Of a stretch of 64,000 nucleotides of DNA, positions 55,676-64,000 are shown piece by piece. Under the pieces are notes generated by a model. That model was not told the origin of the DNA, ran no database searches, and saw nothing but the letters and a program-made list of their open reading frames with translations. The stretch lies in assembly GCA_000967895.1 (NCBI GenBank), contig FO203512.1, positions 3,247,350 to 3,311,349 on the forward strand, written 5' to 3'. Source of the DNA: Oleispira antarctica RB-8 (GTDB lineage: Bacteria; Pseudomonadota; Gammaproteobacteria; Pseudomonadales; Oceanobacteraceae). Within the stretch, counting starts at the first letter, position 1; each line of letters begins with the position of its first letter. The translations under genes were made by a program, and so were the position numbers.

Positions 55676-56683
55676 CTATAAAGTGACAGGAGTCACTTGC
55701 ATCGGTTCAATGTTCTGAGGTTCTTCAATAACATACAGTAAAAAATCTTTTGCATCATTCGCAGACTGTTGCGGAATTTCTTCCATTGGTATGTGACCCA
55801 CACCTGGGTAAGTAATCAACTTAGCGCCTTCAATCTCAGCAGCAAAATTTTCTGCATGCGCTAAAGGGATCCAATTATCGGCTTCTCCCCATTGAATCAG
55901 TGTTGGTACTTTAAGCTGTTTAATTTTATCGTTCTCCACATCACTAATACTCTCCAATACACTCACGACCGCAGTACGATTGCCTTCACGTAACATCAAC
56001 TGATGATAACGCTCAATCGTTTCGTCGGTCACTTTAGAATCATCGCCATAAACTTCGCTTAATGTTTGGGTAACAATAAATTTTGGCGTAACAAAAGCCA
56101 TGCTATCTTTTAAAATAGGGGTACGTAAAAGCTTCAGCATTACTGGTAAATCGAACGAATACCCTGCCGAATCTAATAAAATTAAGCGCTCAACTTTTTC
56201 AGGATATTGCACGGCGAAATTCCAAGAGATAAGGCCGCCCATTGAATTACCCGCAAGAGAAAAAGATTCTATTTTAAGTTCGCTGCTTAATTGATTCAGC
56301 ATATCCACTGCGCGTTCGACATTATAGATACCATCCGCATACGGACCCGTCAAACCAAAACCTGGAATATCGACACGAATAATACGGAAATCATCTTGTA
56401 AGTTTTCAACCCAACCATCCCAAGTATGTAAGCTAGCCATGATGCCGTGTAATAAAAATAATACGGGAGCATCAGGGTTCTCTTCAGCGTTTAACCCTTC
56501 ATCACGGTAGTGCACCTCAATCCCTTTTTGCAGACTGCCTAACGCAATAAATTTTGATTCGTCATTGGCATAGCGACTATTCACAACGTCAGGGGCGAGA
56601 TCAACAAAGCCCATGTAATAACGACCAGAATACATAGAGACTAAAAGCACGACCGCGATCAGTGCGGAAATAAACAATTTCAT
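55676..56683 (-). CDS. Alpha/beta hydrolase with N-terminal membrane anchor
   Basis: This 335-residue protein has an N-terminal hydrophobic segment (about 3-20, LFISALIAVVLLVSMYS) and an alpha/beta-hydrolase domain from about residue 55. The oxyanion motif is LLHGIMAS, the nucleophile Ser is in LAGNSMGGLIS, the acid Asp is in WGEADNWIP, and the His is in PGVGHIPMEE. All three catalytic residues are present. It resembles the epoxide-hydrolase/lipase-like branch; the substrate is unknown. It likely faces the periplasm. Confidence 0.88.
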   Translation of the reverse strand: MKLFISALIAVVLLVSMYSGRYYMGFVDLAPDVVNSRYANDESKFIALGSLQKGIEVHYRDEGLNAEENPDAPVLFLLHGIMASLHTWDGWVENLQDDFRIIRVDIPGFGLTGPYADGIYNVERAVDMLNQLSSELKIESFSLAGNSMGGLISWNFAVQYPEKVERLILLDSAGYSFDLPVMLKLLRTPILKDSMAFVTPKFIVTQTLSEVYGDDSKVTDETIERYHQLMLREGNRTAVVSVLESISDVENDKIKQLKVPTLIQWGEADNWIPLAHAENFAAEIEGAKLITYPGVGHIPMEEIPQQSANDAKDFLLYVIEEPQNIEPMQVTPVTL

Positions 56684-56801
56684 AGAGTTTTCCTGCTGGG
56701 GTAATTAATATTTTTATGGGCTTAGTGTGCAGGATAATAGAAGGGGTTGGCTAGGTGTAATTCTGACATTTTTTATTACGCCAACAATAAAAACTACGCA
56801 A

Positions 56802-56834
56802 AGCAGAAGCTAACCACGATGATTAACTTCTGCT
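56802..56834. terminator. Hairpin downstream of fpr
   Basis: AGCAGAAGCTAA (56802-56813) pairs with TTAACTTCTGCT (56823-56834) with one mismatch and a 9-nt loop. It lies 72 bp beyond the minus-strand fpr stop. A T-rich run follows on the plus strand; on the minus strand only TTTGCG follows, so its efficiency for fpr is uncertain. Confidence 0.5.
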
Positions 56835-56905
56835 GATATTTTCTTTTTTAATTATTTTTTAATAACCATATCTCAACAGCGGCTCTACAATTATCTTTTC
56901 TACAA

Positions 56906-57679
56906 TCATTTTTCTACAAAGGCCCGTTCAATCACGTAATGCCCCTGCTCACCCTGACGCGCTTCTTCAAATCCGCGCTCATCCAGAATTTTGCAAAAAT
57001 CTTTCAGCATACTCGGGCTACCACACAGCATGAAGCGGTCATTTTCTAGATTAATATCAGGCAAACCTAAATCAGAGCACAACTTTCCGCTTTCGATCAA
57101 GTCAGTTAAGCGCCCTTGATTGCGAAATGCTTCACGTGTCACCGTTGGGTAATATTTCAATTTCTCACGCACAATATCGCCAAAGTATTCATTGTTTGGT
57201 AATTCTTCTTCGATGAAGTGTTGATACGCCAGCTCTGATGTTTCACGCACACCATGAGTTAAAATGACGTTATCAAATTGTTCGTAAATTTCAGGGTCTT
57301 TAATAATACTCATAAAAGGTGCGAGCCCTGTGCCTGTACTTAATAAGTACAGATTTTTACCGGGTAATAAATGGTCAGCAATCAAAGTGCCTACTGGCTT
57401 AGTGCCTACCAAAATTTCATCACCGACTTTCAAGTTTTGCAGGTGCTTAGTTAGTGGGCCGTCTTGCACTTTAATGCTAAAGAACTCCATCTCTTCTTCA
57501 TAGTTAGCACTAGCAATACTGTAAGCGCGCAATAAAGGCTTATTATCAATCTCTAAGCCGATCATAGTGAAATGACCATTTTTAAAGCGCAGACCCTGAT
57601 TACGGGTGGTATTAAAACTAAAAAGTGTATCGTTCCAATGATGAACCTTGGTTACCGTCTCACGAATCATTTTACTCAC
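56906..57679 (-). CDS. fpr: Ferredoxin--NADP(+) reductase
   Basis: Fpr moves electrons between NADPH and ferredoxin or flavodoxin through FAD. The 257-residue protein has the FAD-binding motif RAYSIAS, the NADP-binding motif LLSTGTGLAPFMSIIKDPE, DRFMLCGSPSMLKDFC, and the C-terminus HYVIERAFVEK typical of the proteobacterial Fpr. It is divergent from a LysR gene of the FinR type across a 128-bp gap, the same arrangement as fprA-finR of pseudomonads. Confidence 0.95.
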   Translation of the reverse strand: MSKMIRETVTKVHHWNDTLFSFNTTRNQGLRFKNGHFTMIGLEIDNKPLLRAYSIASANYEEEMEFFSIKVQDGPLTKHLQNLKVGDEILVGTKPVGTLIADHLLPGKNLYLLSTGTGLAPFMSIIKDPEIYEQFDNVILTHGVRETSELAYQHFIEEELPNNEYFGDIVREKLKYYPTVTREAFRNQGRLTDLIESGKLCSDLGLPDINLENDRFMLCGSPSMLKDFCKILDERGFEEARQGEQGHYVIERAFVEK

Positions 57680-57807
57680 GATTTGCCTCGCTTATACATC
57701 TAATGTGATTATCTGGAGCCAGAATACCCTAGACTTATTAACCAGAAAAACAGATTATATCTATTACGTTAATCGATTTAATGAATATAGAGAAGATAAC
57801 CCACATT

Positions 57808-58689
57808 ATGCGCTATACCCTACGTCAACTTGAGGTTTTTCTTGCCATCGCTCACCAGCAAAATGTAAGCAAAGCGGCTAAAGTACTGAACCTCTCTCAA
57901 AGCGCGGCTAGTTCAGCATTAAAAGAGTTGGAACAACAATTTGATGTACTGCTATTTGATCGTATTGGTAAGCGCTTGCAACTCAATGAACAAGGGCGCT
58001 TGATAAGACCCAAGGCGGAAAGCTTATTAGCTCAAGCCTCTGATTTAGAGCAAACACTGCTCAAACATGCAGATGCCGGACACTTAAAGATAGGCGCAAC
58101 CCTATCGATCGGCAATTATTTAGCAGTAAGTATCATGGCTGAAATGATGCGTCAGCAGCCCAATGCGAATATCAGCCTCGAAGTAGCCAATACTGCGAGC
58201 ATTAGCCAAAAAGTGCTGAATTTTGATTTGGACATTGGCCTTATTGAAGGTGAACTTCAGCATTCTGATTTAGATGTCATCCCCTGGCGAGATGATGAGC
58301 TAGCCGTTTTTTGCAGCCCCGAGCATCCTCTGGCTAACAAAAAAAGCATCAGCGATGACGACCTTGTTCAAGCGCAATGGATTTTACGCGAAGCAGGCTC
58401 TGGCACACGTCAAGCGTTTGAACGCGCCATGCATGGGATTCTGCCTAAGCTTACTATTGCTCATGAACTTCAACATACAGAAGCCATTAAGCGCGCTGTT
58501 GAAGCGAACTTAGGCATCGGCTGCTTATCTCAAATAACTCTAGAAGATGCCTTTAAACGCGGCAGCTTAATACGGCTACCCGTGCCGCATAGAGATTTTC
58601 AAAGGCAGTTCTATTTTATTTTGCATCAGCAAAAATTTCGTAGTGCTGGCATAGAACAGTGGATGGCATTATGCCTTGCGTCGGAGTAG
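57808..58689 (+). CDS. finR: LysR family regulator, FinR/YeiE-like
   Basis: This 293-residue LysR regulator starts at MRYTLRQLEVFLAIAHQQNV (ATG 57808), the family start; an upstream ATG at 57781 lacks similarity. The helix-turn-helix is VSKAAKVLNLSQSAASSALK, and the C-terminal co-inducer domain carries LKIGATLSIGNYLA and RAVEANLGIGCLSQITLE. In Pseudomonas FinR activates fprA under superoxide or iron stress; the divergent position here suggests the same role. The gene symbol rests on context and partial similarity from memory. Confidence 0.85.
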   Translation: MRYTLRQLEVFLAIAHQQNVSKAAKVLNLSQSAASSALKELEQQFDVLLFDRIGKRLQLNEQGRLIRPKAESLLAQASDLEQTLLKHADAGHLKIGATLSIGNYLAVSIMAEMMRQQPNANISLEVANTASISQKVLNFDLDIGLIEGELQHSDLDVIPWRDDELAVFCSPEHPLANKKSISDDDLVQAQWILREAGSGTRQAFERAMHGILPKLTIAHELQHTEAIKRAVEANLGIGCLSQITLEDAFKRGSLIRLPVPHRDFQRQFYFILHQQKFRSAGIEQWMALCLASE

Positions 58690-58693
58690 GGCT

Positions 58694-59296
58694 TTAATTC
58701 GTTTTAAATTCTAACGAGACTTCAGCACCGCGCACTGCTTCTCGTACTTCATTAAAACGATATTTTTCCATATTTTCTAGTTCAGCATCGTCCATTAATA
58801 GACGACCGCCAAAAGAAGCCCCTCCTTCTTCTTTTATGTAGGGCTTTTTAGATTGTGCAGAAAACATATCAGGGAAATTCAGCTTTTGGCCCTTATCTAC
58901 TCCCATAGTGCCTTCATATTTCATGTCTGGAATGGTTAAATCAAGAATAATGTTAGGCTCTTCTTCAATCACGGCGACAGGCGCCACTGGTACAACAGGT
59001 ACCGAGACAATTTCTTCGATCGAATCATTTGACTTAGACGAGAAATGCTCCTCTTCAATACGCTTGATCGCTTTTTCTACCCAATTAACAAAATAACTCA
59101 ACTTTTCGATAACACAGAACTCATCTGAGCTGGCATTCTTTTTTTCACTATCTCGAGTCTCTTGCTGCTGAACGGACTCATTAACAGGCACTGCCGAAGT
59201 CACTTCCGCTGAATAGCTGATAACAGGTATTAAACTGAGCATTAATATAGTAATTGCTGTTTTAATGAGACTACTTATCTCTCTATTTTTATACAA
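58694..59296 (-). CDS. Hypothetical secreted protein
   Basis: From TTG 59296 the protein has 200 residues. A strong AAGGGGGA lies 6 nt before it, whereas the longer frame from GTG 59320 has no ribosome site. A hydrophobic segment (about 16-32, ITILMLSLIPVISYSA) fits a signal peptide. One Cys (DEFCVIEK), a helix SYFVNWVEKAIKRIEEEH, a Val/Pro linker VPVVPVAPVAVIEE, and a C-terminal part LDLTIPDMKYEGTMG with RLLMDDAELENMEKYRF are visible. No family is recognised. It is convergent with the LysR gene, 4 bp apart. Confidence 0.65.
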   Translation of the reverse strand: MYKNREISSLIKTAITILMLSLIPVISYSAEVTSAVPVNESVQQQETRDSEKKNASSDEFCVIEKLSYFVNWVEKAIKRIEEEHFSSKSNDSIEEIVSVPVVPVAPVAVIEEEPNIILDLTIPDMKYEGTMGVDKGQKLNFPDMFSAQSKKPYIKEEGGASFGGRLLMDDAELENMEKYRFNEVREAVRGAEVSLEFKTN

Positions 59297-59521
59297 ACCA
59301 AGTCCCCCTTTCTCATGCACTACTTTTTTATTACTTCTTTGTTATTACTGTGTCAGTAACATATCAGACATTGATCTTACTATTTCATCGTTAATTATTT
59401 TATTTTTTTGACGTCAATCATACAAGTGGCTGATTGTTACTAAATGTCTATTTTGTGCCCTACTCCCCTAATCCATTCATTTTTGCTACCATAGCGCTCT
59501 TTTTAGCAGGGCTTTTCCCTT

Positions 59522-59872
59522 ATGATCACTATGTTCGGTATAAAAAACTGCGATACCATCAAGAAAGCCCGTAAATGGCTGGAAGTAGAAGGCATTGAAT
59601 ATCAGTTTCACGATTATAAAAAAGATGGTTTAAGCGCTGAAATGTTGGATTCTTGGGTCAAAGACCTAGGTTGGGAAGCACTAGTGAATAAACGCGGTAC
59701 TACCTGGCGCAAGCTACCAGATGAGGTCAAAGAGTCGATTGATCAAGCCTCTGCTATCCAGATCATGATCGACAATACTTCTATCATCAAACGCCCTCTT
59801 TTAATTGATGGCGGCGAGAGAAAATTATTAGGCTTTAAAGCCGAAGATTATCAGAATTTTATTAATTCCTAA
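59522..59872 (+). CDS. ArsC/Spx family reductase-like protein (YffB type)
   Basis: This 116-residue thioredoxin-fold protein starts MITMFGIKNCDTIKKARKWL, with a single N-terminal Cys (about residue 10) and the later VNKRGTTWRKLPD and IKRPLLIDGG motifs of the YffB/ArsC-like group. These proteins lack the full arsenate reductase Cys set and their substrate is unclear. It precedes dapD by 46 bp, an arrangement common in pseudomonads. Confidence 0.9.
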   Translation: MITMFGIKNCDTIKKARKWLEVEGIEYQFHDYKKDGLSAEMLDSWVKDLGWEALVNKRGTTWRKLPDEVKESIDQASAIQIMIDNTSIIKRPLLIDGGERKLLGFKAEDYQNFINS

Positions 59873-59918
59873 TTAACCCGTTAGACACTTATTCACTATT
59901 TAAAGTAAGGATTTTATT

Positions 59919-60944
59919 ATGAGCACAGCATTTGCAATTGGCTTAGGCACAAAAAACGCAAAAGGCGAATGGTTAGAAGTTTATTACCAAGCTCCTCTTT
60001 TCCAGCCAAGCGCTGACATTATTGCTGCGGCTAAAGAAGCGATCGGCTATGAAGCTGGTAACCAAGCTATTGAAGTTGACGGTGGTGAGCTTGAAGCTTT
60101 AGCAGCTGCACTAGAATCTATTGCTCCTGCACAAGCGGCATTAGCGAAAGCTTGTACTGAAAGTAAAAAGCCGGTCGTTATTACAATTTTGGAATCTGAT
60201 GTTCAGTCTGAATCGACTCCAGAAGTGTATTTGAAGCTTCATTTACTATCTCATCGTTTAGTTAAGCCACACGGTATTAACCTAGCGGGCATGTTTGGTC
60301 TGCTACCAAATGTTGCTTGGACTAACTTGGGCGCAATCGATTTAGCTGAGCTGCCAGCAGCACAATTACAAGCACGCTTAAACGGTGATTTACTAAGCGT
60401 TAACTGTGTGGATAAGTTCCCACGCATGACTGACTACATTGTACCAAGTGGTGTTCGTATCGCTCATACCGCACGTGTTCGTTTAGGCGCACACATTGGC
60501 GAAGGCACAACGATTATGCATGAAGGCTTCGTTAACTTTAACGCCGGTACCTTAGGTGTTTCTATGGTTGAAGGCCGCATTTCTGCGGGTGTTGTTGTCG
60601 GTAATGGTTCTGATCTGGGCGGCGGTTGCTCGACGATGGGGACGCTTTCGGGTGGTGGTAACATCATTATTTCTGTTGGTGAAAACTGCTTATTAGGCGC
60701 AAACGCGGGTACCGGTATTCCGCTGGGTGATCGCTGCACCATCGAATCTGGCTTGTACATTACTTCAGGCACTAAGATTCAGGTTTTAGACGATGCGAAG
60801 AATGTTGTCGAAACTGTGAAAGGCCGTGACTTAGCGGGTAAAGCGGATCTTCTTTTCCGTCGCAACTCTATTTCTGGTGCGGTTGAATGCGTAACGAATA
60901 AGACAGCGATTCAGTTAAATGAAGAACTGCATGCGAATAACTAA
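59919..60944 (+). CDS. dapD: Tetrahydrodipicolinate N-succinyltransferase
   Basis: DapD adds succinyl from succinyl-CoA to tetrahydrodipicolinate in lysine and peptidoglycan precursor synthesis. The 341-residue protein is the longer pseudomonad-type DapD (about 344) with a left-handed beta-helix: RLGAHIGEGTTIMHEGFVNF, MVEGRISAGVVVGNGSDLGG and GNIIISVGENCLLGANAG. AAGG precedes the ATG. It is followed by a bidirectional terminator. Confidence 0.95.
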   Translation: MSTAFAIGLGTKNAKGEWLEVYYQAPLFQPSADIIAAAKEAIGYEAGNQAIEVDGGELEALAAALESIAPAQAALAKACTESKKPVVITILESDVQSESTPEVYLKLHLLSHRLVKPHGINLAGMFGLLPNVAWTNLGAIDLAELPAAQLQARLNGDLLSVNCVDKFPRMTDYIVPSGVRIAHTARVRLGAHIGEGTTIMHEGFVNFNAGTLGVSMVEGRISAGVVVGNGSDLGGGCSTMGTLSGGGNIIISVGENCLLGANAGTGIPLGDRCTIESGLYITSGTKIQVLDDAKNVVETVKGRDLAGKADLLFRRNSISGAVECVTNKTAIQLNEELHANN

Positions 60945-60961
60945 TATTTGCTAGTCTTTTA

Positions 60962-61008
60962 AAAATGGCTCTCTCTTATATTGATTACAATAAAGAGAGA
61001 GCCATTTT
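60962..61008. terminator. Bidirectional terminator after dapD
   Basis: AAAATGGCTCTCTCTT (60962-60977) and AAGAGAGAGCCATTTT (60993-61008) form a perfect 16-bp stem with a 15-nt loop. It lies between dapD and the convergent isochorismatase-like gene. Confidence 0.85.
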
Positions 61009-61026
61009 ACACTCACTATTCTTTCT

Positions 61027-61563
61027 TTATTTAACCAACTTAATCAGCTGCTTAAAAGCATCACCTTCGGCCTTTTTCTGCAACTCAAACAATACCATTT
61101 CGGTACTGGTCATTTTGGCCCCAGCCCCTTGCATCGCCTGAAGTCCTATTTCTTTATTAGCTAACGCGCGAGAACTCACACCGTCACTCACCACATGCAC
61201 GCTGTAATGCATTTTTAATAAATCCCGTACCGATTGATAGACGCACACGTGACATTCAATACCCGCCACTATCCAATTACGGCGGTTTAGGTGTTCTATT
61301 TCTGAACGAATCTTATCATCGCCCCAAATGCTAAAGCTAGATTTAGCCAAAGCACTACCAGGTAGATGTTGCGCAATATCAGGATGGGTTATACCTAACT
61401 TTTCCGGTAACTGCTCTACCCAAACGATGGGTATTGATAGCAGCTTAGCCCCTTGAATAAGAATGGCAAGATTACTCAGTAATACTGAACTGTCATGCGC
61501 CTGCAATGCTAACTTGCCTTGTACATCAACAATCAATAACCCACTATTTTCGGTCGTTATCAT
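61027..61563 (-). CDS. Isochorismatase-like cysteine hydrolase (YcaC type)
   Basis: This 178-residue alpha/beta hydrolase of the isochorismatase superfamily has the catalytic triad: Asp in LLIVDVQGKLA, Lys in SALAKSSFSIW, and the nucleophile Cys in VAGIECHVCVYQSVRDLL with the cis-peptide motif. The short form without other domains resembles YcaC. The substrate is unknown. Confidence 0.88.
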   Translation of the reverse strand: MITTENSGLLIVDVQGKLALQAHDSSVLLSNLAILIQGAKLLSIPIVWVEQLPEKLGITHPDIAQHLPGSALAKSSFSIWGDDKIRSEIEHLNRRNWIVAGIECHVCVYQSVRDLLKMHYSVHVVSDGVSSRALANKEIGLQAMQGAGAKMTSTEMVLFELQKKAEGDAFKQLIKLVK

Positions 61564-61671
61564 TATTTTAACCTCTGTAAACGGTGCTCTTTTTAAACAA
61601 AATAACGCTTAAAACTTAATAGATTTAAACTTAGCAGCTTTTAACTTATAGCCGCTTCTTATTTCTCAATT

Positions 61672-63096
61672 CTATTTGGCATTACGCGAAAAATAAGACG
61701 GCTCATCTTTTGCCTCTAATATTTCACGACGAATAAGATCTAAGCCAACATTCGCGATAAAACGCTGAAAATTAATACGGGTCGATGGGTAAACCAAACA
61801 CTTTGTTTTTAAATGGCCCGCCTTTCCCCAGCAAAGCCAAACAGTTCCTAGTGGTTTTTCTTCACTGCCGCCATCAGGGCCTGCAATGCCCGAAACGGCA
61901 ACGGCCCAATCCGCAGACGATGCCGCTAACGCACCTTGCGCCATTTCTATAACCACGGATTCGCTGACCGCGCCATGGTCTAATAAAGTTTGTTCTTTAA
62001 CGTTTAATAACTGAGATTTGATTCTATTAGAATAAGTAACATACCCTGCTTCAAATACCTGCGACGAACCTGGAATGCGTGTAATGTTTGATGCAATCAA
62101 ACCACCAGTGCACGATTCTGCGGCCGTCATTGTTTGTTTATTACGGGCTAATAATTCAACTAAGCATTTTGCCACTGAAGCGGGCTGCTCTGGGCCCTCT
62201 GTTAATCCTTTGATAGAGTCTTTAATGATTCCCTTAACGCTTCCTTTAATTTTTTCCTCAACGGCCCAATCACCTAAAAATCTTAAGATATGAGCGCCTA
62301 ATAATTGCTCAACCTTGGCCTGCCATTGAGGCAATAGCAACTCTGCTTGTTCACTGCGAGTGGTAAATTTTAATTCTACCAAAGGGGATGCTGCCCGATA
62401 ACCGACTTCAATTTCTTTTGGCCAGTTGGCTAACTGACGATCAAATAAATTTTGAATAGCCGATTCACCAATACCAAATACATGAAATTTAATCGTTTTA
62501 ACTTTATCTATAATCGGCAACTGAGATTTTAATAGCGGCAATATTTCTTCCGCCCACATCACCTTCAATTCGCTGGGCACCCCAGGCGTACAGATAATCA
62601 GACAATTATTATGGTGGGCAGAAAATCCTACCGCACTGCCCATTCGGTTAGCCACAAGGCTAATCCCTTTTGGCAATACAACTTGTTTACGGTTTGCACC
62701 CTCAAGCTGAAAGCCGCGCTTTTTACACCACGCTTCTAAGTGTATTAACGCTTCGCTATTTTCTTCTAATGGCTGGCCTATAACTTGCGCGATTGCTTCA
62801 GCAGTAAGATCGTCTTCTGTCGGCCCAAGTCCTCCATTTATAATTAATACATCAGCCTGCAAGCTCATGTGTTCAATTTCAGCGACTATGCCCTTGAAGT
62901 CATCACCTAAGGTGACCTTGCGGGTAAGCTCGGCTCCTTGATCCTTTAAACTTTGTGCCAGCATCACGGAATTGGTATCAACAATATCCCCCACCATTAA
63001 TTCAGTACCGGTTAATAAAAACTGAATATTAAGGGCAGGTTGTGATGCGGCTGGCGCCTGTCGTTGTGATTCACGGGTCATTATCAAGTCCTTCAC
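61672..63096 (-). CDS. cinA: CinA family nicotinamide-nucleotide amidohydrolase
   Basis: This 474-residue two-domain CinA has an N-terminal MoCF/COG1058 domain (about 20-180: FLLTGTELMVGDIVDTNS and INGGLGPTEDDLTAEAIA) and a C-terminal PncC-type deamidase domain (about 310-465: MTAAESCTGGLIASNITRIP and VAVSGIAGPDGGSEEKPLGT). Between them is a Lys/Gly-rich linker with repeats like IKGSVKG and IKDSIKG (about 285-300) that I regard as unusual. The deamidase converts NMN to NaMN in NAD recycling. The extreme N-terminus (about 20 residues) is not conserved. Confidence 0.92.
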   Translation of the reverse strand: MKDLIMTRESQRQAPAASQPALNIQFLLTGTELMVGDIVDTNSVMLAQSLKDQGAELTRKVTLGDDFKGIVAEIEHMSLQADVLIINGGLGPTEDDLTAEAIAQVIGQPLEENSEALIHLEAWCKKRGFQLEGANRKQVVLPKGISLVANRMGSAVGFSAHHNNCLIICTPGVPSELKVMWAEEILPLLKSQLPIIDKVKTIKFHVFGIGESAIQNLFDRQLANWPKEIEVGYRAASPLVELKFTTRSEQAELLLPQWQAKVEQLLGAHILRFLGDWAVEEKIKGSVKGIIKDSIKGLTEGPEQPASVAKCLVELLARNKQTMTAAESCTGGLIASNITRIPGSSQVFEAGYVTYSNRIKSQLLNVKEQTLLDHGAVSESVVIEMAQGALAASSADWAVAVSGIAGPDGGSEEKPLGTVWLCWGKAGHLKTKCLVYPSTRINFQRFIANVGLDLIRREILEAKDEPSYFSRNAK

Positions 63097-63188
63097 TTTA
63101 TCTTCACATTAGACTAAAAATAGTCTGCTTTCTTTGATGATATGTGTATCCTAGACTAATTACTACGTTCTAGATTATGTGAATAACC

Positions 63189-64000
63189 ATGCTTTCTTTT
63201 TTCGAAAAGCTCATCAAGCCTTTCCCCAGTGAAGATCCTCAGCAACCGCCTTCGGGTGTGTTTGCTTTTTGCCGCCATTACAGTCGTGGCATTGAGATCC
63301 CTTTAATATTAATGACGGTGCTCACCGCCACGCTGGCGATGCTAGAAGTATCGCTGTTTAGCTTTATGGGACAGCTTGTCGATTGGCTTGCGACCAAAGA
63401 TCGTGCGACACTTTGGCAAGAAGAAGGCGATACCCTCATCACGATGGGGGCGATCGTTCTCATCGCGCTCCCAACGATTGTATTTCTCCATGCTGCAATT
63501 ATTCATCAAACGCTATTGGGGAATTACCCCATGGTGGTTCGCTGGTTGGCTCACCGCTATCTTCTTAAGCAAAGCTTAGGCTTTTATCAAGATGAATTTT
63601 CTGGCCGTATTGCTACCAAGGTAATGCAAACATCATTAGCCGTACGCGAAACCGTGATCAAGTTATTAGACGTCATGGTCTATGTTGTTGTGTACTTTTT
63701 ATCGATGCTCTTCATCATTGCCCAAGCCGATGTACGCTTGATGTTACCGCTGATGGTTTGGCTGGTGCTATACATCGCCTTACAATATTATTTTGTCCCA
63801 AAATTAAAAGCGATCGCCACCGCTCAAGCCGATGCGCGATCGACCATGACAGGCCGCATCGTCGATTCGTACAGCAATATTGCCACCGTTAAACTCTTCT
63901 CTCATACCCAAAGAGAAGCCGATTATGCTCAGCAAGGCATGCAAGGTTTCCTGACCACGGTTTATCAGCAAATGCGTCTGGCCACAGGTTTAAATACCAG
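63189..64000 (+). CDS. ABC transporter, membrane domain of exporter type (partial)
   Basis: From ATG 63189 the frame is open to the window end, giving 270 codons with no stop. The start is MLSFFEKLIKPFPSEDPQQP. At least four transmembrane segments follow, with the ABC exporter intracellular-loop motif LGFYQDEFSGRIATKVMQTS and further on MTGRIVDSYSNIATVKLFSH, typical of MsbA/Mdl-type permease domains. The ATP-binding domain must lie beyond the edge. The start follows a region without a clear ribosome site. The substrate is unknown. Confidence 0.88.
   Translation, partial: MLSFFEKLIKPFPSEDPQQPPSGVFAFCRHYSRGIEIPLILMTVLTATLAMLEVSLFSFMGQLVDWLATKDRATLWQEEGDTLITMGAIVLIALPTIVFLHAAIIHQTLLGNYPMVVRWLAHRYLLKQSLGFYQDEFSGRIATKVMQTSLAVRETVIKLLDVMVYVVVYFLSMLFIIAQADVRLMLPLMVWLVLYIALQYYFVPKLKAIATAQADARSTMTGRIVDSYSNIATVKLFSHTQREADYAQQGMQGFLTTVYQQMRLATGLNT

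Overview
The window is chromosomal core and near-core DNA of a low-GC (roughly 40-45% by eye) gammaproteobacterium. Gene content and order point to a marine Oceanospirillales-type heterotroph (Oleispira, Thalassolituus or Bermanella-like). Supporting points are the divergent finR/fpr pair, the yffB-like arsC/dapD pair, lptFG divergent from pepA, the long DapD form, a FadL-type outer-membrane channel and a complete SUF operon with its own Rrf2 regulator. The genus is an inference. I see no IS element, prophage, integron or CRISPR array, and one tRNA gene.

Layout. 1-2.6 kb: a DUF3015/DUF4105 envelope locus cut by the left edge. 2.9-6.4 kb: xseA, a LytM peptidase and an HD-GYP c-di-GMP phosphodiesterase. 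6.4-9.7 kb: two thioesterases, trmA and two small ORFs. 9.8-18.2 kb: hrpB, a small anchored protein, a large secreted metallopeptidase-like protein and a 7TMR-DISM hybrid histidine kinase. 18.2-22.2 kb: TSUP permease, glutaredoxin-like protein, ribE, patatin, trxB. 22.2-23.5 kb: a MshEN-domain membrane protein with a long leader and a repeat-rich tail. 23.5-29.2 kb: yajC-secD-secF, tgt and queA, all on the minus strand. 29.4-30.3 kb: tRNA-Leu(CAA) with promoter and terminator, followed by what looks like a deletion scar that beheaded a TetR gene and removed most of its divergent neighbour.

30.4-35.3 kb: an RDD protein, then a minus-strand group made of a membrane-anchored AraC regulator, a beta-helix lipoprotein and a diheme cytochrome lipoprotein. 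The last two match a known gene pair of unknown function. 35.4-43.9 kb: lptG-lptF, divergent pepA, yciH, fadL-like, a SnoaL-like protein, a protein with PAPDTNHI repeats, and tcdA. 44-47.3 kb: a secreted protein built from two duplicated modules, and a chalcone-isomerase-like periplasmic protein. 47.4-54.3 kb: the sufR-like/iscR-type regulator and sufBCDSAT, with two palindromes over the promoter and unusual hairpins and tandem repeats between sufB and sufC. 54.4-64 kb: thrE, an alpha/beta hydrolase, fpr/finR, a hypothetical protein, arsC-like, dapD, an isochorismatase-like hydrolase, cinA and the start of an ABC exporter.

Most genes are housekeeping: protein export, tRNA modification, Fe-S assembly, LPS export and lysine/peptidoglycan precursor synthesis. 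The poorly described material is the cytochrome/beta-helix/AraC group, the MshEN membrane protein, the metallopeptidase beside a sensor kinase, the duplicated secreted protein, the regulatory architecture of the suf operon, and the TetR deletion junction. Several start codons are placed downstream of the longest reading frame because of ribosome binding sites or family alignment from memory; each such case is stated. No database search was run.
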